A stretch of 64,000 bases of DNA from Xiphophorus maculatus (taxonomy: Eukaryota; Chordata; Actinopteri; Cyprinodontiformes; Poeciliidae), in assembly GCF_002775205.1 (NCBI RefSeq), contig NC_036453.1:15313594-15377593 (forward strand), given 5' to 3'. This document shows, one piece after another, positions 43,197-55,600 of the stretch; within the stretch, counting starts at the first letter, position 1; each line of letters starts with the position of its first letter. Below the pieces are notes generated by a model, which saw only the letters and a program-made list of their open reading frames with translations, did no database searches and was not told the origin of the DNA. A program made the translations under genes and the position numbers.

Positions 43197-46100
43197 ATGG
43201 GCTTCACCGACTTGCTGGACCAGGTGAGTCCGCTCTCTTCCTCTGCGGCGCTCCTATCACCTGATGAGTAACTTTACTGTTGTCTGGCTGCCATGGTTGA
43301 GGTGGGCGGCTTTGGCAGGTACCAGTGGATCCATGTGATACTAATCAGTTTACCTGGTCTGATGACGGCGAGTCAGAACCTGCTCAACAACTTCGTCTCA
43401 GGAATCCCGGTCCACCACTGCAAACCAGCGACCAATCAGAGCCTGCATGACCTGGGGCGCACCTACCAGGTAACTGTCTCTCCTCCAGGTTCTGGAAGAG
43501 CCACTCAGCCAATCAGGAGGCAGCAGAGGAGACATGATGAAGCTGCTGGAGGCTCAGTGTGGGCCTCGTGCTTCAGAGTTCTCAGTTTGCGTTTTCACGC
43601 TTTCCTCACAAGGCACGGAGGGAATCCTGAAACATTCAGCTGCATGAACCCGCATGTCTTTCCAGGCTCACAGCGTCACCTTACAAAACCTAACAGAAAA
43701 AATAAAAAAAAGAAAGGATCAATTCAAGTGAAAATGTTTCTTCGAACTCAGCAGAGAATAACTCCAGAGTGGATGGGAGATTAATTATGGCTTCAAATGT
43801 TTTTGTATATCAGGCTAAATGAGGCTCAGTTTCATTATCGTCGGCTGAAAACGTTTGTGTGGCTGCTGCGCATTTCCACAGCAGGAAAAGTTTCCTTATG
43901 TTCACACAATACTCATTTTTTACCTGCATGAAACAGAGTTGATGCAGTCTAATTGGCTGTTCTAATGTGGAGCTCTGATTGGCTGTCCTAATGTGGAGCT
44001 CTGATTGGCTGTTCTAATGCGGGGCTCTGATTGGCTGCTTCAGGTAGACGAGCAGCAGCTGCTGAAGGTCTTCATCCCTCCAGATCCTTCAGGAAATAGA
44101 CTCGACCGCTGCAGGAGGTAAACTGGTTTCTGCCCTTTGTTCTCCTTTGTGGTGACATCTCTGACATCACTTCCTGTCCTAACTCAGGTACGTGGAGCCG
44201 CAGTGGCACATGTTGAACTTGAATATTTCTCTGAATGCCAGCGAGCTGCAGACCGAAGGATGCGTGGATGGATGGAGCTTCGACCAATCAGAGTTCTCAG
44301 CCACCACCGTCTCCGAGGTAACAGCTGTGATTGGCTGAACGAAAGCAGGAGATGATTGGTTTGGATTCAGCCTGCGGCTGATAACAACATTAACAGCATT
44401 AATAACATTACTAACTGGATTAATAGCATTAATAACATTGATAATAACATTAATAATAGCATTAAATTCAAATTCAAGTACTTTATTAATCCCAAAAGGA
44501 AATTAAATGTTGTAGATCGTGATGGCTGTTGGCAGGACAGATCTCCCGTAGCAGTCTGTTACAGCGAATCTGAAGAAGCCTCTGACTGAAGACACTCTGA
44601 TGAAGAGAATGGACAGGGTTAGCTAGAATTTACTTGGTTTAATGAAAAATCCTCCTTTGCATCGTCATCTATTCAGGTCCCTAGTTCAGTTCTGATGGCG
44701 CTTTCATCAACAGACTGATGTTAGATAAAAATCTTGAAGGATCTTATCTTCCTCCTGTCGCTCTGTTCTTCTTCAAGAGAACTGCGTCTCCAATCTGTCC
44801 AGATGAACACCGAGGTTTTTATATTCCTAAGCCATTCCTCTGGGTCTTTTCCCGGTAGGACCTGAACTCCTCACCAGGATGTCTCCATCCTCACCACATG
44901 CTGAGCCACCTCAATTGGTTTCTCTCAATTTGAAGGAGCAGAGGCTCTACTCTGAGCCCCTCCTGGATGACTGAGTTTCTCTCTCTAAGGGAGAGCCCAG
45001 ACACCTTGCAAAGAAAATGGAAGGCATGTTGGTGGGAGTGAGGAGGTCTTTGAAGTATTCTGCCCACTGGCCCCCAACGTCACAAGTCTAGGTCAGCATC
45101 ACACCATCCCCTCTATAAACAGTGTCGGTGCCGTACTGCTTCCCTCTCCTGAGACAGACGTCTTTCTCCATGGCCTCTCTGAACTCCTTCCACTCCCGAG
45201 TTTTTGCCTCAGCAACCACCCCTTGGACTGCCTGTACCCATCAGCTGCTTCTAAGGTCCCGCAGGCCAAAAAGGCCCGATAGGACTCCTTCTTCAGCCTG
45301 ACAGCATCTCACACTGAAGGTGTCCTCCAGCAGGTTGGAGGGTTGCTGCTCCAATAAGCTGCCTCAACAATGGAGGCGTGAAAGTCCCCCAGAGGGGCAC
45401 TCTCCAGTAGCCCTTCTAAGGACTCCAAAAAGAGAAGATAATCTGAACTGCTGTTTGGCGCATAAGCGCAAACAACAGTCAGAACCCGTCCCCCCATTCA
45501 TAGGCGGAGGGAGGCCCTCTCATTCAGCGGGTTGAACACCAATGTTCAGGCACCAAGATTTGGTGCAACAAGTTTGCTCACTCCTGCCCATCGCCTCTCA
45601 CCATGGGCAACTCCAGAGTGGAAGAGTGTCCAACCTCTCTCAAGGAGGCTGGTTCCAGAACCAGAGCCATGCGCTTCAGCTTCAGCCATGCGCTGAAGCA
45701 AGACCGACTCCACACAGTCCTTGTCTCAAACTGTGGTCTGTTAGTGAGGCAGCCATAGATCCAGGTGAGGCCGAGGCGCCACCTGAGTCTGCTGGAGACT
45801 CACCAATCTGTAGAGCAGATTAGGCTAAATGGAGAAATCAGATAACCTGATCCTCAGATCCGCTGCTTTGTCCAGGTGACAGGGGGGTGGAGCAGGTGTC
45901 TCCGTCTCCATGGTGATAAGCAAATTTCAGGGGTTCCTGAAATGTGCTTGTCTGCTTCCTCAGATAGGTAAGCAGAACCTGACCATCTCACATCCATCAT
46001 GGACTTCATCATCTGTCAGAGGGAGGTAGAGGAGAATCTGAGACCATCTGTCAAAATATTACAACTGAAGCCAAACTGGATCCTGCAGTATGACAATAAC

Positions 46101-49100
46101 TCCATCCTCCTAACAGGAAATGGACGCTTCCTTTTCGACTCCTCTTGGACTTCTGGCTTCAGCTGTGGTATTATTTCAGCTTTTACTCCAGAAAGGCAAG
46201 AATGGAAGTTTGAAAAAGAAAAAATGTCAATGAAAGTTCAAAGCGACTCCAACATGCTACCACTCTGAGCAGCCCAGCTCTAATTAATAACATTAATACC
46301 AACATTAGAAACAGTGTTAATAACAACAGTAACATTAATGACCAAATTTCTAACAACATTAATCACATTAATTCACTTTACGATAATAAATTGCTTCATG
46401 TTTCAGAGCTTCTATTGCCCCAACCTGACTTTATCTCTCCACCCGTCTGTCTCAGTGGGACCTGGTGTGCTCTCTGCGTCCTCTGAAGCAGATGATCCAG
46501 ACCATCTATATGGGTGGCGTTTTAACCGGAGCCATTGTGTTTGGTGGCCTGTCAGACAGGTGAGACTCACCTGGTCAGAGTTTCACCTGACCCATCAGGG
46601 CTGTGGGAACAATCAGACATGTTCTATATACTAAGTCTGAATTCATGTCATTTCTATCAGCCATAGGCATTTCCTAACACTCTGTTTGTCTCTCAGGTTT
46701 GGCAGGAAGTCTGTCCTTATATGGTCATATCTACAGCTGGCTGTGCTTGGCTGTAGCTCCGCCCTCTCTCCTTCATACACCGCCTATTGCATCTTCAGGT
46801 TTCTGAGCGGGATGGCCATGTCTGGAATCATCCTCAACGGAGTCTCACTCAGTACACGTTTACCTGTTTACATGTCTGACTGGTTGCCTGTCGGTTTGTC
46901 TGTTTAATCATTTAGCTATAGAGCTTAGAGCTGTAACAACACATTTCCCCAGTAGGGGGCGTCAAAATGTTTTAAGTGAAAACTTTTTCTGAAGAGCTCT
47001 TCTTCTTCTTCTCCTTCATTGAGAAAATTAAACCAAAATTTCAGTAATTTCTGTACTCCCCCCTTTTTAAATGTTAGATTATTGGAGAAATGTAATTATT
47101 AGAAATTTTAACATTATTTGTTTATTGTTGGATAAAGTAGAACAGCTCCAATATCTGTGCTCGCCTACTGACTGTCTTCCTTCCTGACTCTCCTCAGAGG
47201 TGGAGTGGATCCCAACCAAAACCCGGACAGTAGTGGGAACTCTCACCTCCTTCTTCTTCACCTTTGGTCAGATGATCTTGGCAGGCCTTGCCTACTGGCT
47301 GAGAGACTGGAGGAAGCTCCAGCTGGTTGTCTGCGCGCCTCAGTTCCTGTTCTTCACCTACAGCTGGTCAGTGAAGCCCTGGTACAGTGGATCCCCGGGA
47401 TTCATGGGGATTAGGGACCACAGGCGCCCACCAACTGCTAACATCTGTAAATACTCGAGACCACGTCTAAAAATGCTCCTAGCTACGTCTCTTAATAGTT
47501 CATACACCAAATATACCTTTGCACCAGGGATGGAGTCGAGACAGATTCTTCCAACACCAGAAGGGGGAAAAACAGGCGGGGTGGGGAATGAGGAGGGTGG
47601 GGAGTCCACTGTATCTTCCTACGATTGTCCTGTGATTGGTCAGGTCGTTGAATGTCTGGGCTGTGATTTGTCAGGTGAGTGAATGTCTGTCATGTGATTG
47701 GTCAGGTGGTATGTAGAGTCAGCTCGTTGGCTGGTGCTGAACCGTCGGTCTGAGGAAGCCTTAAAGGGTCTCCACAGAGTCGCTCGGATCAATCGGAGAC
47801 CAGAGGCCATCAACAAACTGACCTTAGAGGTAACCTCTGACTACATGTACAGCTGTATTCTGATCAATGAAGACCTGACTTTGGCACCACGTTACTACAG
47901 GTACTTCACTCTCACATGAGGAAAGAGATTGAGTCGAGCCGTTCATCGTTTACAGCCTTCGATCTGGTGAAGACCAGAAGGATAAGACGCATCTCCATCT
48001 GTCTGACAGCCGTCTGGTGAGAAATTCACCAGTTTTAACCAGCTTCACCTGTTTCTTTCCTTCATGTTGCTGTTCCTGTTGGGGTTAGGTGTTCACAGTG
48101 AACCTTGTTATGGAAATTTCATTTATCAAAGAATGAGAATCTGTTTCAATAATAAGAGAACGATTAATCTTTGTCTTTAAGTTTATTTATTCGAAGGCAA
48201 AAAGCGTTCGAAGTCCCGTCTCACTGAACGCAGTCAGGAGAAGAGCCCTGAACACAGTCACATCACATTGTTGTAAAGTCACAGCAAGGAAAAGACCCAC
48301 CCAAAGTCTGATATATTGCCAGATGGACCACAGTGCTTACCCCCACCTCATGAACTATCCCTCACCTCTTGGAGGGGACGACTTTATGGCAGGAAAGAGA
48401 ACCGATAAGGGTTTCAGGAGAAACTTCTAATTTTTCTTTGTCAGTTTCTCATGGGTGCTGGGTCGAACAAGGGTACAAACTACATTCCACACGTCAGTCC
48501 TTTAAGACAACTGCCAGCTTAAGCATTTTACCCAAGATGTCTTCAGGTCTCTTATACTATCACAGCTGCAGAAACAGCTAAACATTATCTGGAAACTTCT
48601 TTAATGGAAAAACACATCTTGCAGAAATACAAAAACACAGCAGCTATAATCAGTAAATAAATGTTAAAAATGTATCATCAGTTCCATCAAAGATGAAATA
48701 AGGCTAAAAACAAAATTTTCTATTACAATCTCTACCTGTGCAGGTGTTTACCTGTGTACCTGTCTGCAGGTTCTCCACCAGTTTTGCTTACTATGGTTTG
48801 GCGATGGACCTGCAGAAGTTCGGGGTGAGTTCTCTGATTTCTGCTCACCCGTCTTCCTTGTTTCTGGAGTGAACTGCATTCTGATTGGCTGTGGGTCGTT
48901 CCAGGTAAGTATTTACCTGATGCAGATCATCTTTGGAGCCGTAGATATTCCTGCAAAGTTCTTGGCTCTGGGCATGCTCAGTTACCTGGGCAGGCGGGTC
49001 TCCCAGGTGTCGTGCCTGTTCCTGTCAGCTGTCATCATCTTTGCCAACATCTTTGTCCCCACAGGTACAGAGGTTCTGGTTCTGATATGATCCTAAATCC

Positions 49101-50611
49101 AGTCCTGACTCACCCTGATTCCAGATCTGATCTCTACCCCATCTTTATTGGGTTTCCAGAACTATCTCCCGCTCTGGTTCTGATCCTGACTCTGTCTCTA
49201 ATCTTTGTTCAGATTATGTGTTAAATTCTGACCCGACTCACAGTGTGGTTCTGATTCTGACTCAGGCCAAATCACTGGTTCTGATCCGGATCTAATCTCT
49301 AATCTGTGATTCTAACCCTGATCATTTTGTGATGTGTGGTTCTGGTTTTAACCCGGTCTGTTGTCTTGATCTGGTTCTGGTTCTGGTCTCTATCCTGCAG
49401 ACATGCAGAGCCTCAGAACCACCCTAGCCTGTCTGGGTAAAGCCTTCACATCGGCCTCCTTCACCACCGTCTACCTGTACACCGGAGAGCTCTACCCCAC
49501 TGTCATCAGGTGGGTCCAACAGGCCCGGTTCCATCCTCATCAGAACTTCTGACCCGGTTACCAGAACATGTTGTGATGTCTTTCCAGGCAGACAGGAATG
49601 GGCTTCGTCTCCACGATGGCGAGGATTGGCAGCATGGCAGCGCCTGCAGTTCTGATCCTGGACGAGGTGAGCCCGACTGGAACCAGAACCAAAATCAGAA
49701 CCTTCTGGTACATTTTATAGCTAAACAGCAGCTGGTCCGCTTGGACAAGGAAGTATTTATTCAGCTTCGGTACAACAGGTCCAATTGAGATGTAAACATG
49801 GTTCGGTTTTGGCCAATTACAGTCCAGCTGTTAGGAAACTAACATTAGGTATTGATTAATTATTGATCATAACGGTTCAGTTAGAACAAGGTAAATGTCA
49901 GATTTTTTTACCTCCCCGCTTAAACGTACCGTATCACATCATCACCGTAGCAACCGACCCACAGAGCTGTTCTTCACATTGCCAGGTGTTTCCTGCACTA
50001 CCCAGTATGGTCTATGGGGGCGCTGCAGTGCTGGCCAGCGGTTTCGCCTGCTTCCTGCCGGAGACGCTCAACAAGCCGCTGCCCGACACCATTGAGGATG
50101 TGGAGGAAAACAGGTGAGCTGTCTGCTGCGGCTCCAGAACTCTTCAGGTTCTGACCCGAATCCCAAAACAGAGAGCTGCACCTCAGCCGGTTCTGATGAA
50201 ACAACGCAAACATTACAAACAGAACAACTCAAAACCTGCTGAGGTAGTTCCCACCGTGGGATCCTGCAGTGGGATCCTGAGGTTAGACCCGGTATCTGGA
50301 TCCTTGTGATCGTGGTTCTGTGGTTCTTTTTTCTGGGTTCTGGGAGGTTTTGATGGACGGCATCCAGAGCGCTGCTCCTCCATGACCCTGGAGCTTTCTG
50401 ATCAGTTCTGTCCTCTAATAAATAACTTGATTGGAATCATTAATTATTCTGTGTGTCAAGGACTGGAGGAAGCTGTGGCTCCCACCTGAAAGAGGGCGTG
50501 GCTCTGAAAGAGGGCGTGTCTTCTCCTGATGACTGCAGCGTGGTCACAAAGGAAGGCGTGGCCTTAAAAGGACTGAATGAGAAAGAGGGTAGTGGCCTCA
50601 ATGCTCTCTAA
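43197..50611 (+). CDS. Organic anion transporter, SLC22 family (OAT1/OAT3-like), complete
   Basis: Major-facilitator transporter of the OAT branch, expected to exchange organic anions at the basolateral membrane of kidney-type epithelia. CDS exons: 43197-43223, 43302-43469, 44044-44117, 44188-44317, 46456-46559, 46697-46851, 47198-47366, 47706-47829, 47901-48016, 48770-48824, 48905-49064, 49401-49509, 49588-49666, 49986-50113, 50461-50611, phases consistent, 582 aa. It begins MGFTDLLDQ/VGGFGRYQ and has 12 predicted TM helices. A large, Cys-containing first loop carries NxS/T sites. The MFS motif is SDRFGRKS after TM2. SFAYYGLAMDLQKFGVSIYL and ELYPTVIRQTGMG (with the TM11-region Arg conserved in OATs) are diagnostic. 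The tail carries KEGVALKEGV repeats. OAT2 (SLC22A7) fits less well. The exact paralogue (slc22a6, a8 or the fish-specific slc22a6-like) cannot be settled. Confidence 0.9.
43500..43656. repeat. right arm of the inverted duplication
   Basis: Partner of 42425-42582 in opposite orientation, inside intron 2 of the transporter. Together the arms flank coding exons 1 and 2. Confidence 0.85.
44460..45835 (-). mobile_element. antisense non-LTR retrotransposon mosaic in transporter intron 4
   Basis: A minus-strand frame (45497-45309) reads GGRVLTVVCAYAPNSSSDYL, the APE-type endonuclease region of a teleost LINE. Farther on, WAVAEAKT, GKQYGTDTVYRGDGVML and LLTPTNMPS follow in the order of the ORF2 linker. 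The 3' end (44472-44505, reverse complement of a TTAATAAAGTA tail) lies to the left. The frame has stops and gaps, and the 44500-44810 part may be a second element. The copy is old and inactive. Confidence 0.65.
45985..46265 (+). mobile_element. Tc1-type transposase fragment
   Basis: An 89-aa frame contains EENLRPSVKILQLKPNWILQ followed by YDNN, matching the region around the second catalytic Asp (QxDNDPKHT) of fish Tc1 transposases, after which the similarity is lost. No inverted repeats are visible. It lies in transporter intron 4, just before exon 5, and is a broken DNA transposon copy. Confidence 0.7.
48106..48727. mobile_element. possible solo LTR fossil in transporter intron 9
   Basis: The segment starts TGTTATGG and ends CTATTACA, that is, with TG...CA ends. 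Its right edge resembles that of the candidate at 36390-36717. Read on the minus strand it would start TGTAATAG. No internal gene is present and no clean target duplication is seen, so it would be an old solo copy. Family unknown. Confidence 0.35.
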
Positions 50612-51362
50612 CCAATCACAGGATGCTACATCACAGGGTCTGGGCCAATCACAGAAGACCAATTAGACATGTGGACAATTTTAACAGTGAAATTTAATCT
50701 ATAATCAATTAGCAGGTGATTGTTTAGAGATGAGAACATGAGCTGACCAGATGATGAATGGCGTTTAATGTCTTGAGTTGAGATATGAATAAATTGACTG
50801 AAGACACTGATTATTGATTACTGATTATTGTCTGAAGCACTTATTGGCTGCCGTCAATAAACATGTTGATAAATTGAGTCTGAGCTGTTTCTTTTCTCAG
50901 TCACATGGTTCACAGGTCTTGTGTGCTTCAAGAACATTCAGCAGGGATCATGGATCCAAAGGAGCGTGGCCTATTACCCACACAGGTTAGCATGCATCAG
51001 GTTCAGATGCCTTCATAGCTTCGATGACGGTTGCTCTCCATCCTCAGCATCACCATGGCAACATGGTCCTCAGACAGGAAGAACACTGGATGATCTCACT
51101 GCTGTCTTCTCTCCTTTGTCTCCCATTAAACTACTAGAAGGGAGACCAAACTCCTCCCCCTGCTGGAGGGTGTGTGACCTGCAGCACCATGTTAGTCCTT
51201 GTGGACTCCTGTTTGTCTCCATGTTATTGAATTGACTTCAGATGTTTTTGTGCTTTAGTTTTATTCCTCGGGGTTATTCTGGTTCTGGTCAATTCCCTTT
51301 TGCTGTTCAACTTTTCAGTTTACCCGTTTGTTTTGTCATGTCCTTTTTTGTTCTATAATAAT

Positions 51363-51397
<35 letters not shown>

Positions 51398-52616
51398 CAT
51401 TTCTTTAATGCCCATCACATCTTGAGATCTCAAAGGGCTACGTTGTGTCACTGACAGGCATCAACAGAATTAATAAATCTGTTCTTTTATCAAGTTCTGG
51501 TCCATGTGAACAGAACTGTTCACCTACTGTCTAAGATTGCAATAAAGACTTTAGACCCTAAACTTTGTTTTAAACTGAGCTGCAGTGACCCGGTTCAGGT
51601 TCTGTTCAGTCATCATCTGTGTTTTGATCCATTCAGGGTTCATTCCCCTACAGTTTGCTGGTTGATGGCCCAGCTGGAAGTGATATTGAGTGGTGTGGGA
51701 GGAGCTTGTTTTCTCCAACAAATTCTCCATCTACCTACAGCCAGTATCCAATAGCAATTCACCCCGAGAGACAAACATACTCGTCCAATGTACAGGAGTA
51801 CCAAAACTCCATCAAACAGATTGAACTTAATCCTGGTAATTTCACGTTACATCAAGTTCAGGTTATGATGGTGAGTAAACCAGACATTTACTGGCTTCAT
51901 CAAGTGGCAGTAGAAAGAAATAACATCCATATAACAGGAATAAAACCTCCTTCAGGCCAGAGCCTGAATTAGCGCGAGCAAACATCTTCTACAACCAAAG
52001 CTTTGAGAAGTCAGATGCTGTCAGAGGAAGCACTGACTTTCTATAGGGAGAAGTAATACATCCTGACTCCTTCATTGTTGAGAAACAGGGAAGCAGATAA
52101 ATGCTGAGTCTGGAAGAACATCTCTGGATGGAGAACAGAGAATATGTGGATGGTGGCAGCAGTGAGGGAGGAGTCACAACATCTTATCTGCTCAGATGAA
52201 TCCAGCCTGATTGCATCAATAACAACTAATAAAGTGGAACATTTTAATATACAGATGTTATGTTACTCCAGGCTTATGAATAGCCTGGAGTTCTTTATGA
52301 ATTTATTTAAGAGATTTTGCTGCGATGTGGATCACGTGAGTCACGTGATCCTGCTGCTGGATCCTAGCGGGTCTTCCCGCCGGAGATGCGGTGGGTTTCA
52401 TAGAGAGAAGCTCCGACCACAGGATGCGCCGCCTGTTTCACCGGCTGACAAACGATGCGTAGTCACAGAGTCTCGCTGACTCAGCCAATCACAGACGTCG
52501 CTCTGCCCGCTGTCATTAACTGACAGGACATCGGACCAATCAGAGCAGCTCTAGGCAAGAGGCCGTGGAGCAGGAGGGCGGGGCTTCATCGCCACTCAGT
52601 AGATCAACGGAACAAA
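50612..52616. other. transporter-pwwp2a spacer
   Basis: AATAAA at 50788-50793 and 50856-50861 are candidate ends for the transporter mRNA. A TAATAATAA run lies at 51360-51395. A 105-aa frame at 51655-51972 is unrecognised (see findings). From about 52320 the sequence becomes GC-richer, and the last 60 bp are the probable pwwp2a 5' UTR/promoter. Confidence 0.45.
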
Positions 52617-55600
52617 ATGGCGGCCGTGGCTGCGGAGCCAGGAGCTGCGGTTCCGACCACAACACGGTCCGAGATTCTGCCGGAACCCGGACCGTACAGC
52701 CCCGCACATCACGAGATTCCGGCGGAACCCAGCGACGGCCCAGAATCCAGTCCAGGCGGGAACCCAGACAACGGAGAATCCAGGGAGAGCCGCCATGTTG
52801 GTCCGGAGCAGAACCCCGGGGCGGGACCGGTTTTACCCGCGACAGACAGAACCATAGAGGGTCAGCTAGACCGGAGCGGGACCACAGAGGATGTGTTGAA
52901 CCGGAGCGGCGTCCACCCGGACCAAACCGCGACCACAGGCCTTTCGAACCTCCCGGTGGACTGCAGCGGTTCTGAGAGGGTCTTTGCCGGACTGCCGAAC
53001 TCAGGCAGTACCAGTACCTATCAAACCATTCCCCTGGACCCGCAACCCCCCGCAGTTTTTCTGCACTCGGTTCCGGACCCCGCTCCGGTCTCTGAGGCCG
53101 GTCTATCTCTGGCCGAACCGGCAGAACCTACCGAGACCACGGAACTGGACCGGTGTTACACGATTCTGGAGCAGGAGGAGTTGGTACCTGGACCTACGGA
53201 GGATTCAGTTTTGGATGAGAACTCAGAATCCGCCAACGGGTTCTGTAAGAGCTCAGCGAGACCGAAGCTCGAGGATAGCTCTGGGTCGGAACCGAGTTCT
53301 GTGCTGGACCTGAGTCCTGGTGCCGAGGTCCGAGTCAGCCTGGAGCACGTGATCGATGACGCGCTGGTGGTGTCGTTCCGGCTGGGGGAGCAGGTCTTCT
53401 CTGGGGTTCTGATGGACGTGTCCAAAAGGTACCGATCACACCCACAACACCCACCCAGCAGGTTTTGTATTGTTGTGACCAGAACCTAACAGGGTCAGAA
53501 CAGAACTTCTCATGCCATGTGGGTTTAGGGTCAGTGGTCAGAACCGACCCGGTTAGTGGTTGGCCCTGAAAAGTTCTGATGGTTTCTGACTGGATCCATC
53601 CATTCATCAGTGGAAGACCTTCTTCGTCTCTGGTGTTTTTCCAGTAGCTGAGCCAGTGTCGGGTTCTCCACATCATCTCCAAGTTCTCGTCTCTGCATAA
53701 TGATCTCTTCTGACAGAGCTGGTTCTGACAGAACCGGATCGGCAGCATTGTTTTGGTTCTGGTTTCTACATGGGTTCAAAGGTCCAGAAACTTCGTCAAT
53801 TGTCCTCAGAGCTTTCGTCAGTTGTCTTCACTATCAAAACAACATGGTGTCCGGCTGAGTTTTGGGTCACATTTGATGTTTTTGTGCACTAGAGGCAGAA
53901 CCTCTACAGCAGGGGTCTCCCAGTCCAGCCCTCAAGGGCTACCAGCCTGCAACTTCTATGCGTCTCTGCTCCAAAATATCTGAATTCCCTCAGCAGCGTT
54001 CATTCAGCTCTGTAATAGGCTGGGAACAAGCAGGTTATTTGATCCAGGTGTGTTTGAGCAGAGAATAAGATGCATCTAAAAGTTGTATCATGTAGCCCTT
54101 GAGGACTGGACTGGGAGACCCCTGATCTACAGAACCTCTACAGACCTTGGTCTCAGTAACACAGCTCAGCCAGCTTGGTCTCTAGAGAGAGACTGGTTGA
54201 GGTCGGCCATCTATGGGTCAGAACAGTTAGGTTGTTCATTGATCATGAAGGAAATTATGTGGCCCATTCATACAGACAGTAAAATTAAAGAGCAACTAGA
54301 TAAAAATTAAGTATTAAAAAACAAATGTCAACATGATGATGATGATAGCAGCTTTATTTCACCTGATGCCCACCCACCTGGTTGGTTCTGGCAGGATGGT
54401 TCTAGTTGGGTTCCTCTCATCCAGCACTGCAGGAATTCTCGTTGGGTTAGGGTTGACCCTTCCAGACCAGCTGATGACTCAGCAGGTTTTGGTTCAGAAG
54501 TTCTGGGCCAAAAACAACAACCAGATTGGAAGTAAGCTGAGCCAGAACCAGAACCATTCAGACTCTCCAAATCTTGGTGTTGCTATCTGGGTCGGTTGTG
54601 AGGGGGTTTTGACCCGGTTCTGATCCGGTCAATTCTATTGACCAGATGTTCTGGTACCAGCTGTTGTTCTGGTTATAACAGTACTGCCCTGTCTCTGCAG
54701 GTTTGGACCTTTTGGGATTCCTGTCACCGTGTTTCCCAGACGAGACGACCGCTGCCGTCCTGCGGCGTCTCTGCAGATGGCCGCCGCTAGCGACAGGCCG
54801 CGCACCGAGCTGGATGAGGCAGCCGCCCCCCAGCCATGCGGCCCCAAGCCGCCACCGCTGTTCCAGGAGGGGGCGCCATACCCACCACCTTTGTTCATCA
54901 GGGACACCTACCACCAGGCCTTACCTCAGCCGCCGCCACGTAAGATCAAGAGGCCGAAGCGGCGTTACCGCAGCGAGGAGCCCACCTCCATCATGAACGC
55001 CATCAAGCTCCGCCCCCGCCAGGTGCTCTGTGATAAGTGCAAAGGTGTGGTGGCATCAGGTGGCCATCGGGAAGCACGACGGGGGGAGGAGGCAACGCGG
55101 CGGCGCCGGCCAGCGGACGCTCCCATGTCCTCGGAGTTGAAGCGTCTGAAGATGGACGACAAGTCGGGGCGCAGTACCGACAAGCGGTCGTCAGGGTTAC
55201 AGGGGCCGCAGTCCTCGCGGCGTGTCCTGAGAGGTGTGGTCTCCTCCTCTTCCTCGACGGCGGCATCTGGCCGGATGCGCCTGCAACTGAACTCTAAGAA
55301 GGGTTTGACCCCGGCGGCAGACCGCCCCGACGCTCGCAAGGTCCTCCAGAAGTTGGCTCCGCACCGCCGGCCCAAAGACCAGAACCAGGACCGTGGCAAG
55401 GCGGTGACCCGGGCCGCGGCGCTGCAGAATCACGGCCAGAAGGTCCACTTCACCCGCCGCTTGCAGAACCCGGGCGGTGCCACTGTCCCTGGGCCGCTGC
55501 CACCCAGAATGCGCCTCAAACCTCAAAGGTATCGTACCGACGACCCGGCGCCGAGCTCCGCCTCTGAGGCGTCGCCCCGAACCGCTACAAGCCCCACCCC

